64,000 nt of DNA from Sequoia sempervirens (lineage: Eukaryota; Streptophyta; Pinopsida; Cupressales; Cupressaceae), in NCBI GenBank assembly GCA_007258455.2, contig VDFB02344327.1, positions 1 to 64,000 on the forward strand. Direction: 5' to 3'. Shown here in pieces: positions 1 through 11,134 of the stretch. The position numbers were made by a program, and so were the translations under genes. The notes beneath the pieces were generated by a model. The model was not told the DNA's origin. It ran no database searches and worked only from the letters and a program-made list of their open reading frames with translations. The first letter of the stretch is position 1, and every line of letters starts with the position of its first letter.

Positions 1-1640
1 AGAAAATGGAGCTTCTTACATGTAGAGAATCTCAGATCCCCAAGTTCTACAACACATGCAAGTTACAGAAAGCTACAGAATCACCCTTTCGCAATATGCG
101 AGCTTGTCCCCAAAAAGTTACCCAAAAATTAGAAACCCACCCATAAATATAGCTCCTCTTTAGTTTGAAGCCAAAACAACATTCAAATTTGAGTTTAGGC
201 GGTTTGACGCTGAAAATTTACAACCTGAAGTTCAAATTTTAAAAGAACATTTGCAATTGTATCTTCTAGAAAGTGCGCCAACTTTCCAGGGCCATAACTT
301 TTGATTCGGGACTCCGATTCGCGAACCGTTTGAACCGTTGGAAAGTTCTCGAAGTCAATAACACGCTTATAATCAGCTATGCCAATTTTTACAAGTTTTG
401 GGGCCGTTCCGGGAATTGTAAGTGCCTCAAATCTAACTCAAAAGATTTTCAGGTGCAAATCTGGGAAACTAAAACTACAATATCTTTCAACCCAGGAATA
501 GAAAATAAAAACTATAAATTGAGAATTTCATTATGACAAAAAGGGTATCCAAAAATGTAAAAATATCTAAAAACTGAGAAAATTGAAATTTAACTATTTT
601 TGGGTGATGCAAGATTTCCCTTACACCACTGGATGCTCCTGCATCAATATGTATTCAATATTTCAAGCTTCAAATATTCTTTTATATATAGTTATTACTG
701 TACTAAGTAGTGTCAATACAATTCGTATGTTTTGTCCTTTCACATGAAATCTAGCAATATGGTTACAAACAATTGTATTAAAAGATAAAAACTATCACAA
801 CAGCCAATTGTAGTAGAAACCTACAAACCAAGTGCTAATGCACCTTACACATCAATTGATGAAGCTCTATACTATGCACATTATTTTTGAATTGAATCAT
901 TCAATTACAAAGTTAGAGATTGCCTATTTGACATAATACATGTTTTGCTTCATTTCCATTATACATTGAAGTAGCTATGCAATGGTTTTGTGGATCATTT
1001 CTTAAATTTTTTTGACAATCGTTGTCCTATAGTGTTACGCTCCTACAATACTAACTTGCAACCAACAATGCAAAAAAAATTGCATAATTTATATGACAAA
1101 AAAATGTGTCTATGAAGTATGAGGCTCTTAGCCACATAAATAAACAATAGTGGTGAAACTGGCTTTGGGGTGATGCATTTTGTCTAAAATGGCTAGCATA
1201 TTGGGTAAACATACCAATACACATTTGGTCTTTAACGTACAAAACAATGTATTTACATTTCAACAAGGATGCATGTGATCCTGCAATATCAATTCTTTTC
1301 CGTGATAAAACTCCTATAGCTGGCCAGTATGAGCCTGTGTTCTCACGACTAGATACGTACAATCACACTGAAAAATATCCAATCATACTTTCAAATCACA
1401 TGTTGTAATTCATAAAACATTTGGCAGACAACAAAAAATGCATTTGAAACACTTGGACTTCATAGAGTGGCTACATTTGCTAGTACATGTGGCGAAAGCA
1501 TGTTTGTTGCTATAACTTTTTTGGTTCCCATAAAATTTGATTAAGTTGCTTTGCAAATATTCATGTTGTGGTCATTGGAAAATGCATTAATAGTTCAAAA
1601 CAAATATGCAATTGCTTGTTTTCATGCTTTTGGTGAATCT
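1..1640. other. Unassigned intergenic DNA
   Basis: No recognisable gene or element. Positions 230-430 are less AT-rich than the surroundings and hold an open frame at 273-536 (+, 87 codons) with no family resemblance that I can see. A minus-strand frame at 1051-1362 (103 codons) is likewise unrecognised. At 604-650 a short stretch reads like a retroelement junction (gatgcaagatttccc / ggatgctcctgcatc), but no LTR pair could be found. Probably decayed repeat DNA. Confidence 0.4.
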
Positions 1641-2090
1641 AGCATAGAAAGCAACAGTTGTCTATTGTAGTTATAGTCATTGGTTTTCAGAATTGGGATG
1701 CCATATGTAGAAAGTGGCCTTGAAGGGTCTAAATTTTTTTCACTATGGCTACCCATATGTTTCATGCAACAATCCACATATGGAACACATCTCCATTTCC
1801 CAGGGCCAAAACATACTCTAATTGCATGAAGCCAAGAACAAATATGAACTTAGTTTGCTTTCCAAGTAGCTTGGGCCATTGCCATGCTTTCCCTACATCA
1901 TTGCAAAGGCCCAACAACAAGTGTGTGGTGTTGTGATGGTTGTGTAGAAGGTTTTGTGAAGGCTTTGGTGATCCAAAGTGGAACTTGCAACTACAATATC
2001 TAATAAAAATACACTTCCAAATATGCTTATGCCTTAATGAGAAATAATCACTCATATAACTAGTTAGTTGGAAGAAAACTGGCAGATAGC
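1640..2090 (+). repeat. Diverged direct repeat, copy 1
   Basis: This segment recurs in the same orientation at about 3740-3990. Shared landmarks include a block around cattggttt...ggatggcc-type sequence, 'catatgg...catctcca' and 'aaaacatattctaattgcat'. By eye the copies are roughly three-quarters identical, with small indels. The two copies bracket the inverted duplication at 2325-3640. No open frame is preserved in both copies, so this is a structural repeat and not a supported gene. Confidence 0.6.
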
Positions 2091-2324
2091 ATGAGTGCTC
2101 AATTAGCAATAATAATTTTGAAAGCACCTTCCTTGAATGCAAGTGCAATTCAAGAAGTTGGTGTAGACACATACTTGTCTCAAAAAATGATACTTAACCT
2201 TCCTCAGGAATGTGGTGAGTGTGCAATATTTTCCTCCAAGAGCGTATCAAGGATGATGGACTATCATGAAGCCATGTATAGTCCATTTCTTTTCTCCTTT
2301 TTGGATACCACAATAGTTTGTGTC

Positions 2325-2936
2325 TATACCTTATTCTAGGAGAAAATCACAAGGGGAGTCTATACATAAGACACCATTGTTTCAAATTCAAAATTGCTAT
2401 ACCTTATTCTAGCAACAAATCATAGGGACAGTCTATACATAAGACACCATTGTTTCAAATTCAAAATTGTTGGATCTTTCACAATTGTTTGATTCATTTA
2501 TTTGATCTAAGACAACTTGTTGTATAGAATATTTTCTCAAAATCACAGTAAAGCATCAACCATTAACTTGAACTTTGTGAGAGTTTCATCAAATTCTACT
2601 TGTCCACTCTTCTTCATTTTTTGTTTTATTCCCAATTTCATCCATGAAGAACTTCCTCATCCTATAGATCCTGTTATTAGCCACAACTTTACCAAGTGTC
2701 GAGGATAGCTTCAAGTTTTTACCCAAGCAACAATTGACAAATTTCAGCCTTACCAGATACAATGTGTTGAAAAGCTCTTTAAAGTTATTCTAGAAAAGAG
2801 TACTTGAGAGTATAGTGTGTAGTTTTGAATTAACCTTCTAGCATGAATTTATATCTTTGATCGGCTATTTCGAGCTTGATGAACTTCATAGAAAATGAGC
2901 AGGCCTATGCTCTCTAAAATTAGTTTTCCAATATGT
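2325..2936 (+). repeat. Left arm of a ~600-bp inverted duplication
   Basis: Reverse complement of 3043-3640. Outer end: accttattctagg matches cctagaataaggt at about 3625-3637. Inner end: tagttttccaatatg matches catattggaaaac at about 3043. This arm contains an internal ~70-bp tandem duplication (2328-2397 and 2398-2467, both ending tttcaaattcaaaattg) and lacks about 50 bp present in the right arm near 3436-3487. The spacer between the arms is about 106 bp. Divergence of roughly 15-20% by eye shows that it is old. Confidence 0.7.
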
Positions 2937-3042
2937 TAGCCTGTTCATCAAATACAAAAAGATTGTAGCCAATAACAAGCACACTTTTTCTTCTATTTCA
3001 CTCACTCATGAGATAAATGTGAGCCTTCCCGAAGAGGCAAAT

Positions 3043-3640
3043 CATATTGGAAAACTGCTTTAGAGAGCCCAAATCTACTCATTCTTGATGAAGATCATCA
3101 AGCTCAAAATAGTTGATCCAAGATATGGAATTCATGCAAAAAGGTTAATTCAAAACTGCGCATTATAGTCTTAGGAACTCTTTTCCAGAATAACTTCAAA
3201 GAGCTTTTCAACACATTGTATTTGGTAAGGCTAAATTTTATCAATTGTTTCTTGGGTAAAAAATTGCAACTATCCTCGACACCTGGTAAATTTATGGCTA
3301 GCAACAGGATCTACAGGCTGAGAAATTTCCCCATGGATGAAATTGGAAATAAAATTCAGAATGGAAAAGAGAGTGGAAAAGTAGAATTTGACGAAGCTCT
3401 TGCAAATTTCAGGTTAATGGTTGATGCTTTTGTTCATTGTTATGATAGGAAGATTTTGAACAATCATCCTAGAATAAAGGATTTTACTATGATTTTAAGA
3501 GAATCTTCTATACAACAAGTTATCTTAGATCAAACAAATGAAGCAAACAATTGTGAAAGAGCCAACAATTTTGAATTTGAAACAATGGTGTCTTATGTAT
3601 AGACTCCCCCTGTGATTTTCTCCTAGAATAAGGTATGGAA
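3043..3640 (-). repeat. Right arm of the ~600-bp inverted duplication
   Basis: Pairs with 2325-2936 to form a potential long hairpin with a ~106-bp loop (2937-3042). This arm carries one copy of the 70-bp block that is doubled in the left arm, plus a partial extra copy at 3638-3660. A plus-strand frame (3216-3602) stays open only here. No terminal inverted repeats or target duplications typical of DNA transposons were recognised at the outer ends. Confidence 0.7.
3216..3602 (+). CDS. Hypothetical 128-codon frame in the inverted-repeat arm
   Basis: This frame lies wholly in the right arm of the inverted duplication. The predicted product is polar, with a hydrophobic N-terminus and a charged C-terminal half; there is no signal peptide, zinc knuckle or catalytic motif that I recognise. 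The equivalent stretch in the left arm, read on the minus strand, is broken by stops and a ~50-bp deletion but keeps blocks of the same peptide. Either it is a relic of a duplicated coding segment or a chance open frame. The start at 3216 is simply the first ATG; no promoter is apparent. I would not treat it as a functional gene without transcript support. Confidence 0.2.
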   Translation: MYLVRLNFINCFLGKKLQLSSTPGKFMASNRIYRLRNFPMDEIGNKIQNGKESGKVEFDEALANFRLMVDAFVHCYDRKILNNHPRIKDFTMILRESSIQQVILDQTNEANNCERANNFEFETMVSYV

Positions 3641-3739
3641 ATTTTGAATTTGAAATAGTGGTATATGAACAACTATTCATCCTATCTATTATGTTACAAT
3701 AATTAACCACAAGTTAGAACATATCCATATTAGCATAGC

Positions 3740-3990
3740 AATCATCTATTGCAAATACAATCATTGGTTTCAAGGATTGGAACACCATATGCACAAAGTA
3801 GTTTTGAAGTGCTTGGATTTTGTGCACTATGGATGTTCCACATGTTTGCTTGAAGAATACACATATGGCAAGCATCTCCACATTGCATGACCAAAACATA
3901 TTCTAATTGCATCAATCGAAAGGAAAATCTGAACTTAATTTTTTTCCAAGTAGCTTAGGGCATTTGTCATTACGAACCTCTTGAACAAAC
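3740..3990 (+). repeat. Diverged direct repeat, copy 2
   Basis: Second copy of the 1640-2090 segment, in the same orientation and shorter because homology fades after about 3960. It follows directly on the inverted duplication. Confidence 0.6.
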
Positions 3991-4089
3991 ACAACAATTA
4001 ACTTACAACATCCATATCAATAAATGAATAGACATAATATTTTGGTATTTAATAGTTTGACAACGATGAAATCTGTCACTTTTCGTGTG

Positions 4090-4660
4090 TAAACAAATCC
4101 ATCCATTTTATCATTCATTCTTGGTGTCATGGACATAAGTTCTCCATTATATTCTACTCCTATTCATGTCATGCAATTTTTCATAATTCATATGGTCAAT
4201 ACTTTTGATGATTGTAATTAGGATTGCATGCTATATATGCACTTCATTTCAGAATAAGTGGGGCACATTTGTGAGACATATTCACACTATTAGGGTTTTC
4301 AGTTTTAGGGTATTTAGGGTTTAGGGTTTAGGATTATATAGGTTTACAATTTAGGGTTTAGGGTTTAAAACCCTAAAACTGAAAAACCTAATCCCTAGAC
4401 TCTACACTCTAAAACCCTAAATCCTAAAACAAAAACCCTAACCGTTAAAACCATAAACTTGCATGAAGTTCCTGCTATGAATGTGCCTTGCTTATTCTGA
4501 AATGAAGTGCATAAATAACATGCAATCCTACTTACAGTCACAAAAAGTATTCAACATATGAATTATGAAAGGTGCATGGCATGAATAAGACTAGAATAGA
4601 ATGGAAAACTTATGTCCATGACACTAACAATGAATGGAAAAATCGTTGCATTTGCTTGGA
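4090..4660. repeat. Inverted repeat centred on telomere-like DNA
   Basis: Arms at about 4090-4290 and 4440-4660 are reverse complements at roughly 80-85% identity by eye. For example, gtcatggacataagtt at about 4127 pairs with aacttatgtccatgac at about 4608, and cacttcatttcagaataag at 4240 pairs with cttattctgaaatgaagtg at 4490. The loop region (4293-4443) is itself inverted: TTTAGGG-type repeats on the left and CCCTAAA-type on the right. It could be a foldback element or MITE whose interior is telomere-like, or an old inverted duplication around an interstitial telomeric tract. Confidence 0.75.
4293..4443. repeat. Degenerate interstitial telomere-type repeats, (TTTAGGG) then (CCCTAAA)
   Basis: About 75 bp of degenerate TTTAGGG units (best block tttagggtttagggttta near 4351-4368) is followed immediately by CCCTAAA units up to 4443. 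The two meet at a symmetric point (gggtttaaaaccc, 4361-4373). Units are interrupted, so this is not a live telomere. The G-strand-then-C-strand order is the one expected where two chromosome ends face each other. Confidence 0.75.
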
Positions 4661-4964
4661 CACCAACAAGCCTCATAGCCTAAGCAAGGATTCTTTAATA
4701 TCCTTATCTGGTGCATCATACCGACAATTCCTTTTCAAAGTTTTTGCTTTTAATAACACCACAACAATGCTAACAACACCAAAAAAAGGTAGTAACTATT
4801 GCCCTTTCTATGTCAAGTTCTTTAGAGAAAACATAAATGCAATTCTAAAAAAAACTTATACATATATTTTGTTGTGATTTTCAAGAAATAAAAATAAAAA
4901 TAAAATTTAAAAAATTAACACTAGTGTGACATAAGACAAAATTAATGTCTTTAGCACATGTATA

Positions 4965-7900
4965 ATATATAGTCACTAATTTTCATCTATTGTCAATAGA
5001 TTCAAGTGCAAGTGTCATTAATGGTTTGTGGTGTAAATTTTTGAGTTTGTTGAGCAAAGGGTTATTTGCATTTTTTATTCATTTGTAGAGATTGTTTGAT
5101 GAGTGTGAAATCTTTGTATATTGACAAAGTTTATATCCATCGTATTGCAATAAAAAAAGTAGGCATTTGTAAGTTCCTATATCTTTTACATTGCAATTTT
5201 TTCTTTGTTTATTCACTTGCTCAGATTGTTTGAAGAGACTCAAATCTATTACTGTTGACAGGGATTATATCTAGCATCTTGGAAAAAAAATTACAAAGTA
5301 AAAGACCAATATGCTTCAAATTCAGAATGGGGGGAAATGGAGAGAAATTGATCTAGTTTACCAAACTTCTCAAGTGGGTTTTGAATCAACATGACTTATC
5401 CAAATGCATGGAAATTGTGATAGATACATTTTATATCTTCACAACTCCTATTTCCCCAACATTGTTGACCTAACAAGTCCTATGGATTTTCAAAGTCACT
5501 CGTTTAGTAATATGGCCTATCGAGAGGATTTATATCTATTATATGCGTAATATGGTCTATTGAGAGAATCAATGCATTATTGCATGAGGCTTTATGTCCA
5601 TCATCTTGGAAGCAAAAAACGAGGTGTTTGTAAGTTCCTATATATTTTATAGTGTCGTTTTATAGTTTTACACTTCTTTGCATCTATAATGGGCCCTGTT
5701 CTATTGCAAATTATTTTTGGTATGAGAAAAGGAGAAATTTAATCAATGCCTATTGTTTTGTTGCTTTTGGAAATATTTCATGCCTTCCTAATGTTTTTTG
5801 ATGTAGTCATTACTTTTGATTCATGCTTACTATTATTTGTGGCTTTGTATATGATGTTAATTAATGCAAATTGACAACAACATTATGTTACACCCATGAC
5901 TCATTCATCTGATCTTCTAACTTGAGCACTCTTCCTTTATTTTCCTCCTGCTTTCGTATCTTTCTATTTGCATATTATTTCAGTATCACAAAGGGAAAAA
6001 TTTAGTCAAATCCTAATGTTTTATTGCTATTGCAAATATCTTGTGCCTTTGCAATGTTCTTTGATATAGTCGTTCCTTTGCATTCAGTGTTTTTGTCCAC
6101 ACATGGCATTTTAACAAGGCCATCATGCATCTATACTTCGTAATTTTCGTTTATTGAAAATAGACTGAAGTGCAAGTGTCATTAATGGATTATGCTGTGA
6201 AGTTTTTGATCTGTTGAGCAAATGATTATTTGCATTGTTTATTCATTTTCTTAGGTTGTTTGATGTGTCTCAAAACTGCATCTATTGAAAGAGTTTATAT
6301 TTGTTCTATAGGAAGAAAAAAAGGACGTGTGTGTAAGTTCTTATATCTTTTACACTGTCATTTGTGCATTGTTTATTCACTTTCTCAGATTGCTTGATGA
6401 GGGTTAAATCTCTGTCTCTTGATAGGGTTTATGCCTTTTGTGGTCGAAGAAATAGGCGAGTCAGTCGTAAGTTCTAATTTCTTTTGCACTCTCATTTTTG
6501 CATTGTTTATTCAGTTGCTCAGATTGTGTGATCATCACCTTGTCTGTGTTTGCTGACAAGGTTAATGTCTATTGTGTTGGGTATGGAAAATGAGATGGTA
6601 CAACATTGCTATATCTTTTACAATTCCATTTTATAGTTCTTTGCATGTGTGCATTTTACAAGTCAATTTTCTATGACAAACATTTCATCAATACAATATG
6701 TCTTTTTTGTAATGATTTTCACATTAAAAAAAAATCAATTCTAAATGTTTTCTTGCTATAGAAAATATTTCATGACTTCCTAATGTTTTCTAATATAATC
6801 ATGCTTTTGCACACACAGTTACTATCCATGTATAGTGTTCTAATGACCACCTTGTGCATATATAGTGTGTAATTTTCATTTATTATCAATAAAATAGAAT
6901 GCAAATGTCATTTATGGTGACGCTCAAATCTCTGTCTGCTGACACCGTTTACGGCTACCAAATTTCCTATCATATTGGAAACAAAAAAGTAGGCATCTGT
7001 ATGTTCCTATATCTTCTACATTGCAATTTTTGTCTTCTTAATTGACTTGCTCAAATTGTTTGGTGGCGCTTTGAGCTCTGTCTATTGGTAGTGTTTATGT
7101 CTATCGTCTTCGAGGCAAAGTTATAGAGTACAAGAAATTTTTTCTTCAAGATTAGAATGGGGGGAATTAGAAAGAAGTTGATCTAGTTTTGAGAGCCTTG
7201 CCACATACCACCAACTACCCCTGTTACATGTGGTAACTTGACCTTCATGGGGAAAAGCAACTGTTCTCACCCAATTGTCAATGTCTCTTCTCTCCTCCAC
7301 TTGGTTGTTCGAAATCACTGGAAATTGTTGCCTCCACATGTAATCACTACATTCTCAATTTGATCCACCAATTTCCTCTACCATAAATGTAGAATAAATG
7401 ATTCGCTTCCCTCATTCTTGACATTCTCATTTTTTTAATAATATGATCTATTGAGAGGATTTATATCTATTGTATTGGTAATATGGTCTATTCAGAAAGC
7501 CTATGAATTATTTGATATCAATGAAATATGTGTCTATTAAGAAGGTTTATATCTACCATTTTTAAACTAAAAAAGGAGACATTTGTAAGTTCGTATATCT
7601 TTCACACTGTCATATTCTGCATTGTTTATTCATTTGTTGAGATTGTTTGATGTCAATAAAAAATCTTCCTCTGTTAACAGGGTTTATGGCTTACGTATTG
7701 GAAGCGAAAACCAATGCATTTGTAAGTTCCTATATCTTTTACACTGTCATTCTATAATTTAATCAATTCCTAATGTTTTGTCACTATTGCAAAATATTTC
7801 ATGCCTTTCTAATGTTCTTTAACATAGTCACGTTGTCGCATCTAGTCTTTCTATTTAGACGCGCTGTCTTAATGAGGTCGTTCTACATATAGAGTCTCTA

Positions 7901-8960
7901 ATTCTCATTTCCATTGTTTATTAATTTTCTTAGATTGTTTTATGACGATGAAATATGAGTCTATTGACGCAGTTTACATCTATCATATTGAAAGCAAAAA
8001 AGGAGAGATTTGTAAGTTCTTATGTCTTTTACACTATCATTTTTCTGTTGTTTATTCACTTGCTTGGATTGTTTGATGAGAATAAGATCTATTTCTATTG
8101 ACAAGGTCTATGTCTATTATCTTGCAAGAAGAAAAAAAGCTAGTTGTAAGTTCATATATCTTTTACAGTCTCCTTTTATAGTTTTTTACATCTCTGCATT
8201 TTATGGGTTAATATTGTTTCTTCTTCCTTGAATTTAATAGTCCCTAATTTTGATCTATCATGAAAGGACTGAACTGTAGGCATAATGGCTTATGGTGTAG
8301 AGTTTTATGTGTCTCAAATCCATGTCTATTGAGAGGGTTTATATCTATCATATTGGAAGCCAAAAAGGAGGCATTTGTAAGTTCCTATACCTTTTACATA
8401 CTCATTTTTTGCGTTGTTTATTCATTTGCTTAGAATAGTTGATGATGATCAAATCTATTTCTGCTAGTAGGGTTTATGTCTATCATATTCAAAACAAGAA
8501 ACAAGGCATTTGTAAGTTCTTATGTCTTTTACACTGTCATTTTATATACTTTTACATCACTGCATTTTTTCAGTTAATATCTATTCTTTGTTGTTCTCTA
8601 CATTTAATAGGTTCTTGTCGATTGTTTCTTGTCCTCTGAATTTTATGTGTTCATGTCTATTCTTCCCTGTCTTTGAGTGCCTTTATGGGTCACTACTAGT
8701 TGTTCAGTTATAGACTTAACACCATAATTCATTAATGGTGATTTTTTTTTTTGGGCACAACTAACAATGGTGATGTTGGAAACATTTCATGGCATTTTCA
8801 TTTATTGTCAATGGACTGAACCGTAGTCGTCATCAATGGCTTCTGGTGTCAACTTCTAAAACTATTAAGCAAAGGATTATTTGTGTTGTTTATTCATTTC
8901 CACAGATTACTTGTTGACAATGAAATATGTCAAAAAACGAGGCAATTGCGATTGCCTATA
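4965..8960 (+). repeat. Higher-order array of a ~135-bp GTAAGTTC module
   Basis: A module of about 135 bp recurs many times. Its order is: tttattcatttgctcag; gattgtttgatgag; aaatctctgtctattgacag; ggtttatgtctatcatattgg; aagcaaaaaagg; gcatttgtaagttc; ctatatcttttacactgtca. The octamer GTAAGTTC is found at 5169, 5630, 6333, 6467, 7585, 7722, 8012, 8146, 8377 and 8512, with GTATGTTC at 6999. Close pairs are spaced 134-137 bp. Runs of modules are separated by a second recurring segment ('gaagtgcaagtgtcattaatgg...gttgagcaaagg', near 4985, 6165, 6890, 8265 and 8815) and a third ('cctaatgttttgttgctattgcaaatatttcatgcc', near 5740, 6010, 6740 and 7770). The array is therefore two-level. No long open frame spans it. 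Confidence 0.8.
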
Positions 8961-9740
8961 TCTTTTACACTATCTTTCTTGCATTCTTTATATATATCGT
9001 CTCCTTTTATACATTGTTTCTTGTTGTTCAGTTAACGACTTAACACCATAATTTATAAATTCCGAGTTCTTTGTTCACCACCATTACCAATGCAACTAAT
9101 CTTTTATCTCCCATGCATGCATGCTAGCCACAATTGAATCTATTAAATGGAAATTGTATCTACATAAATGCAAAATTGGTGAGTCTAAAATCTATAATAC
9201 TTGATCAATATGCAATGATTTTTCTTTGGCAACAACCAGTTCTTCAATTAGATTAGATTCATAATTCTCTATCTTTTCTCTTCATTTCACTCACTATCCT
9301 TAAAATTCAACAACTTTAATTTAAAATGTTCTTCTTCTATAAGTATTGATCTCTCAGATGTAAGCACACAACAAGTTCCTACCCTTCTTGTCCTACAAAA
9401 AGCACTTGAAAGTACATTTGTAAGATTTTTTGATGTTGCCTCTCTTTCCTATTAAACGATTTATTTTTCTAATATTTTCATGCTTTTTTCTTTTAACTAT
9501 TTCTTGCGTGAACTAATAAGTGCTTTCAATTTCTCAATATGGTTACCTAAACCAATCACTACTTTCAATTTCTTAATGCAATTATCTAAACCAATGAAGT
9601 TTGAAAAGACAACTTGGTTGGCAGTCATTCATATCCATGTTGTTATGATCACAATGAAATTATCATTTCCACATGCATTAGATCGACTGATTCAATGTAC
9701 ATACAACTATTTGAACTTTTATACATTATATATTTCATAG
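8961..9740. other. Unassigned AT-rich spacer
   Basis: I see no gene, LTR pair or tandem repeat. The short open frame at 9480-9740 (86 codons) has no recognisable domain. Confidence 0.35.
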
Positions 9741-11134
9741 ATCATTGTGATCTATCGAATATCGCATTTTTTATTTCAAAAACTCAGTGAAGGATGTTTA
9801 TCTTGGTTTTGATAAAACTTATCAAACAAAACTTATCTCATCATATATATGTTCATTTTTTTTTTAATATGGCTATTCATACAATGTTTATTTCACATCA
9901 TCTTATTGCATTACAATATCGCATTATTTTACACCCATTTATCATTTATTTGATTCTTAGCTTAAGCACTTTTCATAAATGTTGTGATAATCATATCTCT
10001 TTCTCTTTGTCTCTCCACTCATGTATCTTGTTCACCTACACAATCTACCTTACATGATTATTGAATATATGGTCAATGACACTAAAAAAATATTAACAAT
10101 CAAGTTTTACAATCATTTCAAACATGTAATTAAACCATAAAAAAATATTCACAACATATGAACAAGTATATGTAACTACATCAATATAATATGCTTATTA
10201 TTTTTTCTAGCACTAATCTACCACTATAATTAAACATGTAATTAAATGATAAAGATTAATGACATGGTGGAGAAGTGAACATAACTAATCTACATTTGTT
10301 GGCTTTACAATACATATATCAAAGCCAAAGTTTTGGGAAACACCATTTCACACCTAATACAAACAAAAAGAAATCTGCTCGACTCCGGCCTTGATCATCA
10401 TCAAGCTTTGTTTATTGATGTGACAAGATTCAAGAAGCATAAGCTATCATTAATGCAAATGTTTGGATAATCTTTTTGACAATACTTTTCAATATGCTTT
10501 AAATTGACTCCTACTAATATTTGGACAATGATTTCTTATAATAATTTTTGATGAACATTAATATTTGAAGCCTTGTCTTTAAGCACATAACTTTGGTTGC
10601 TCAAGTAAAATTATTAATTTAAAAAATAAAAACAAAAATTGAATTAAAAAATTAAAATTTTAATTATGTATATATCTATATATTATCTACATATACATCT
10701 ATATGCATCTGTATCTGTATTTAATATATCTATTGTCTATAAATGCATTATAGATGTATACGTATGTTTGTAAATGTGTGTACATATATATGTATCTATA
10801 TATACATCTATATATGTGTGTATGTCATTACTATATATATATCTATACATCCATACGATATATATATATATATATATCCATGGGAGTATTTAATTAGAAG
10901 GATATTATATAACTACTCCAAGTATTTCAAAGAATAGAAAATTTCCACATCTCACGATGTTTGAAGATCATAAATTGTCTCTCATCTACATGCTTAAATA
11001 TGAGTAATCAAGACATAAAACTTACAAGATGAATCTTACACCTAATCCTAGCATTCCTCCACTTAACATTCATATTGCAAAGAAAAATTGGAAATTATCA
11101 ATCAAGCTCTATAGGACAAAAGATACATAGGCTA
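9741..11134 (+). repeat. Tandem duplication, copy 1 (~1.4 kb)
   Basis: The next segment (11135-12605) repeats this one in order and orientation. Matching landmarks are tttatcttggttt...gataaaactta (9796 / 11198), caaagccaaagttttgg (10319 / 11759), the TA-rich block, and ccatgggagtatttaatt (10878 / 12341) through cacctaatcctaagatt. By eye identity is roughly 85-90%. No coding function is visible. Confidence 0.8.
10664..10880. repeat. TA/GT-rich microsatellite
   Basis: Mixed (TA)n, (TATC)n and (TGTA)n runs inside duplication copy 1, ending in a long (TA)n stretch at about 10856-10876. Short open frames through it are artefacts of the repeat. Confidence 0.8.

Noticed and set aside
1380..1860. 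Possible second PPR relic on the minus strand
   Set aside because: Short stretches resemble PPR spacing, but no block of more than about eight residues matches convincingly.
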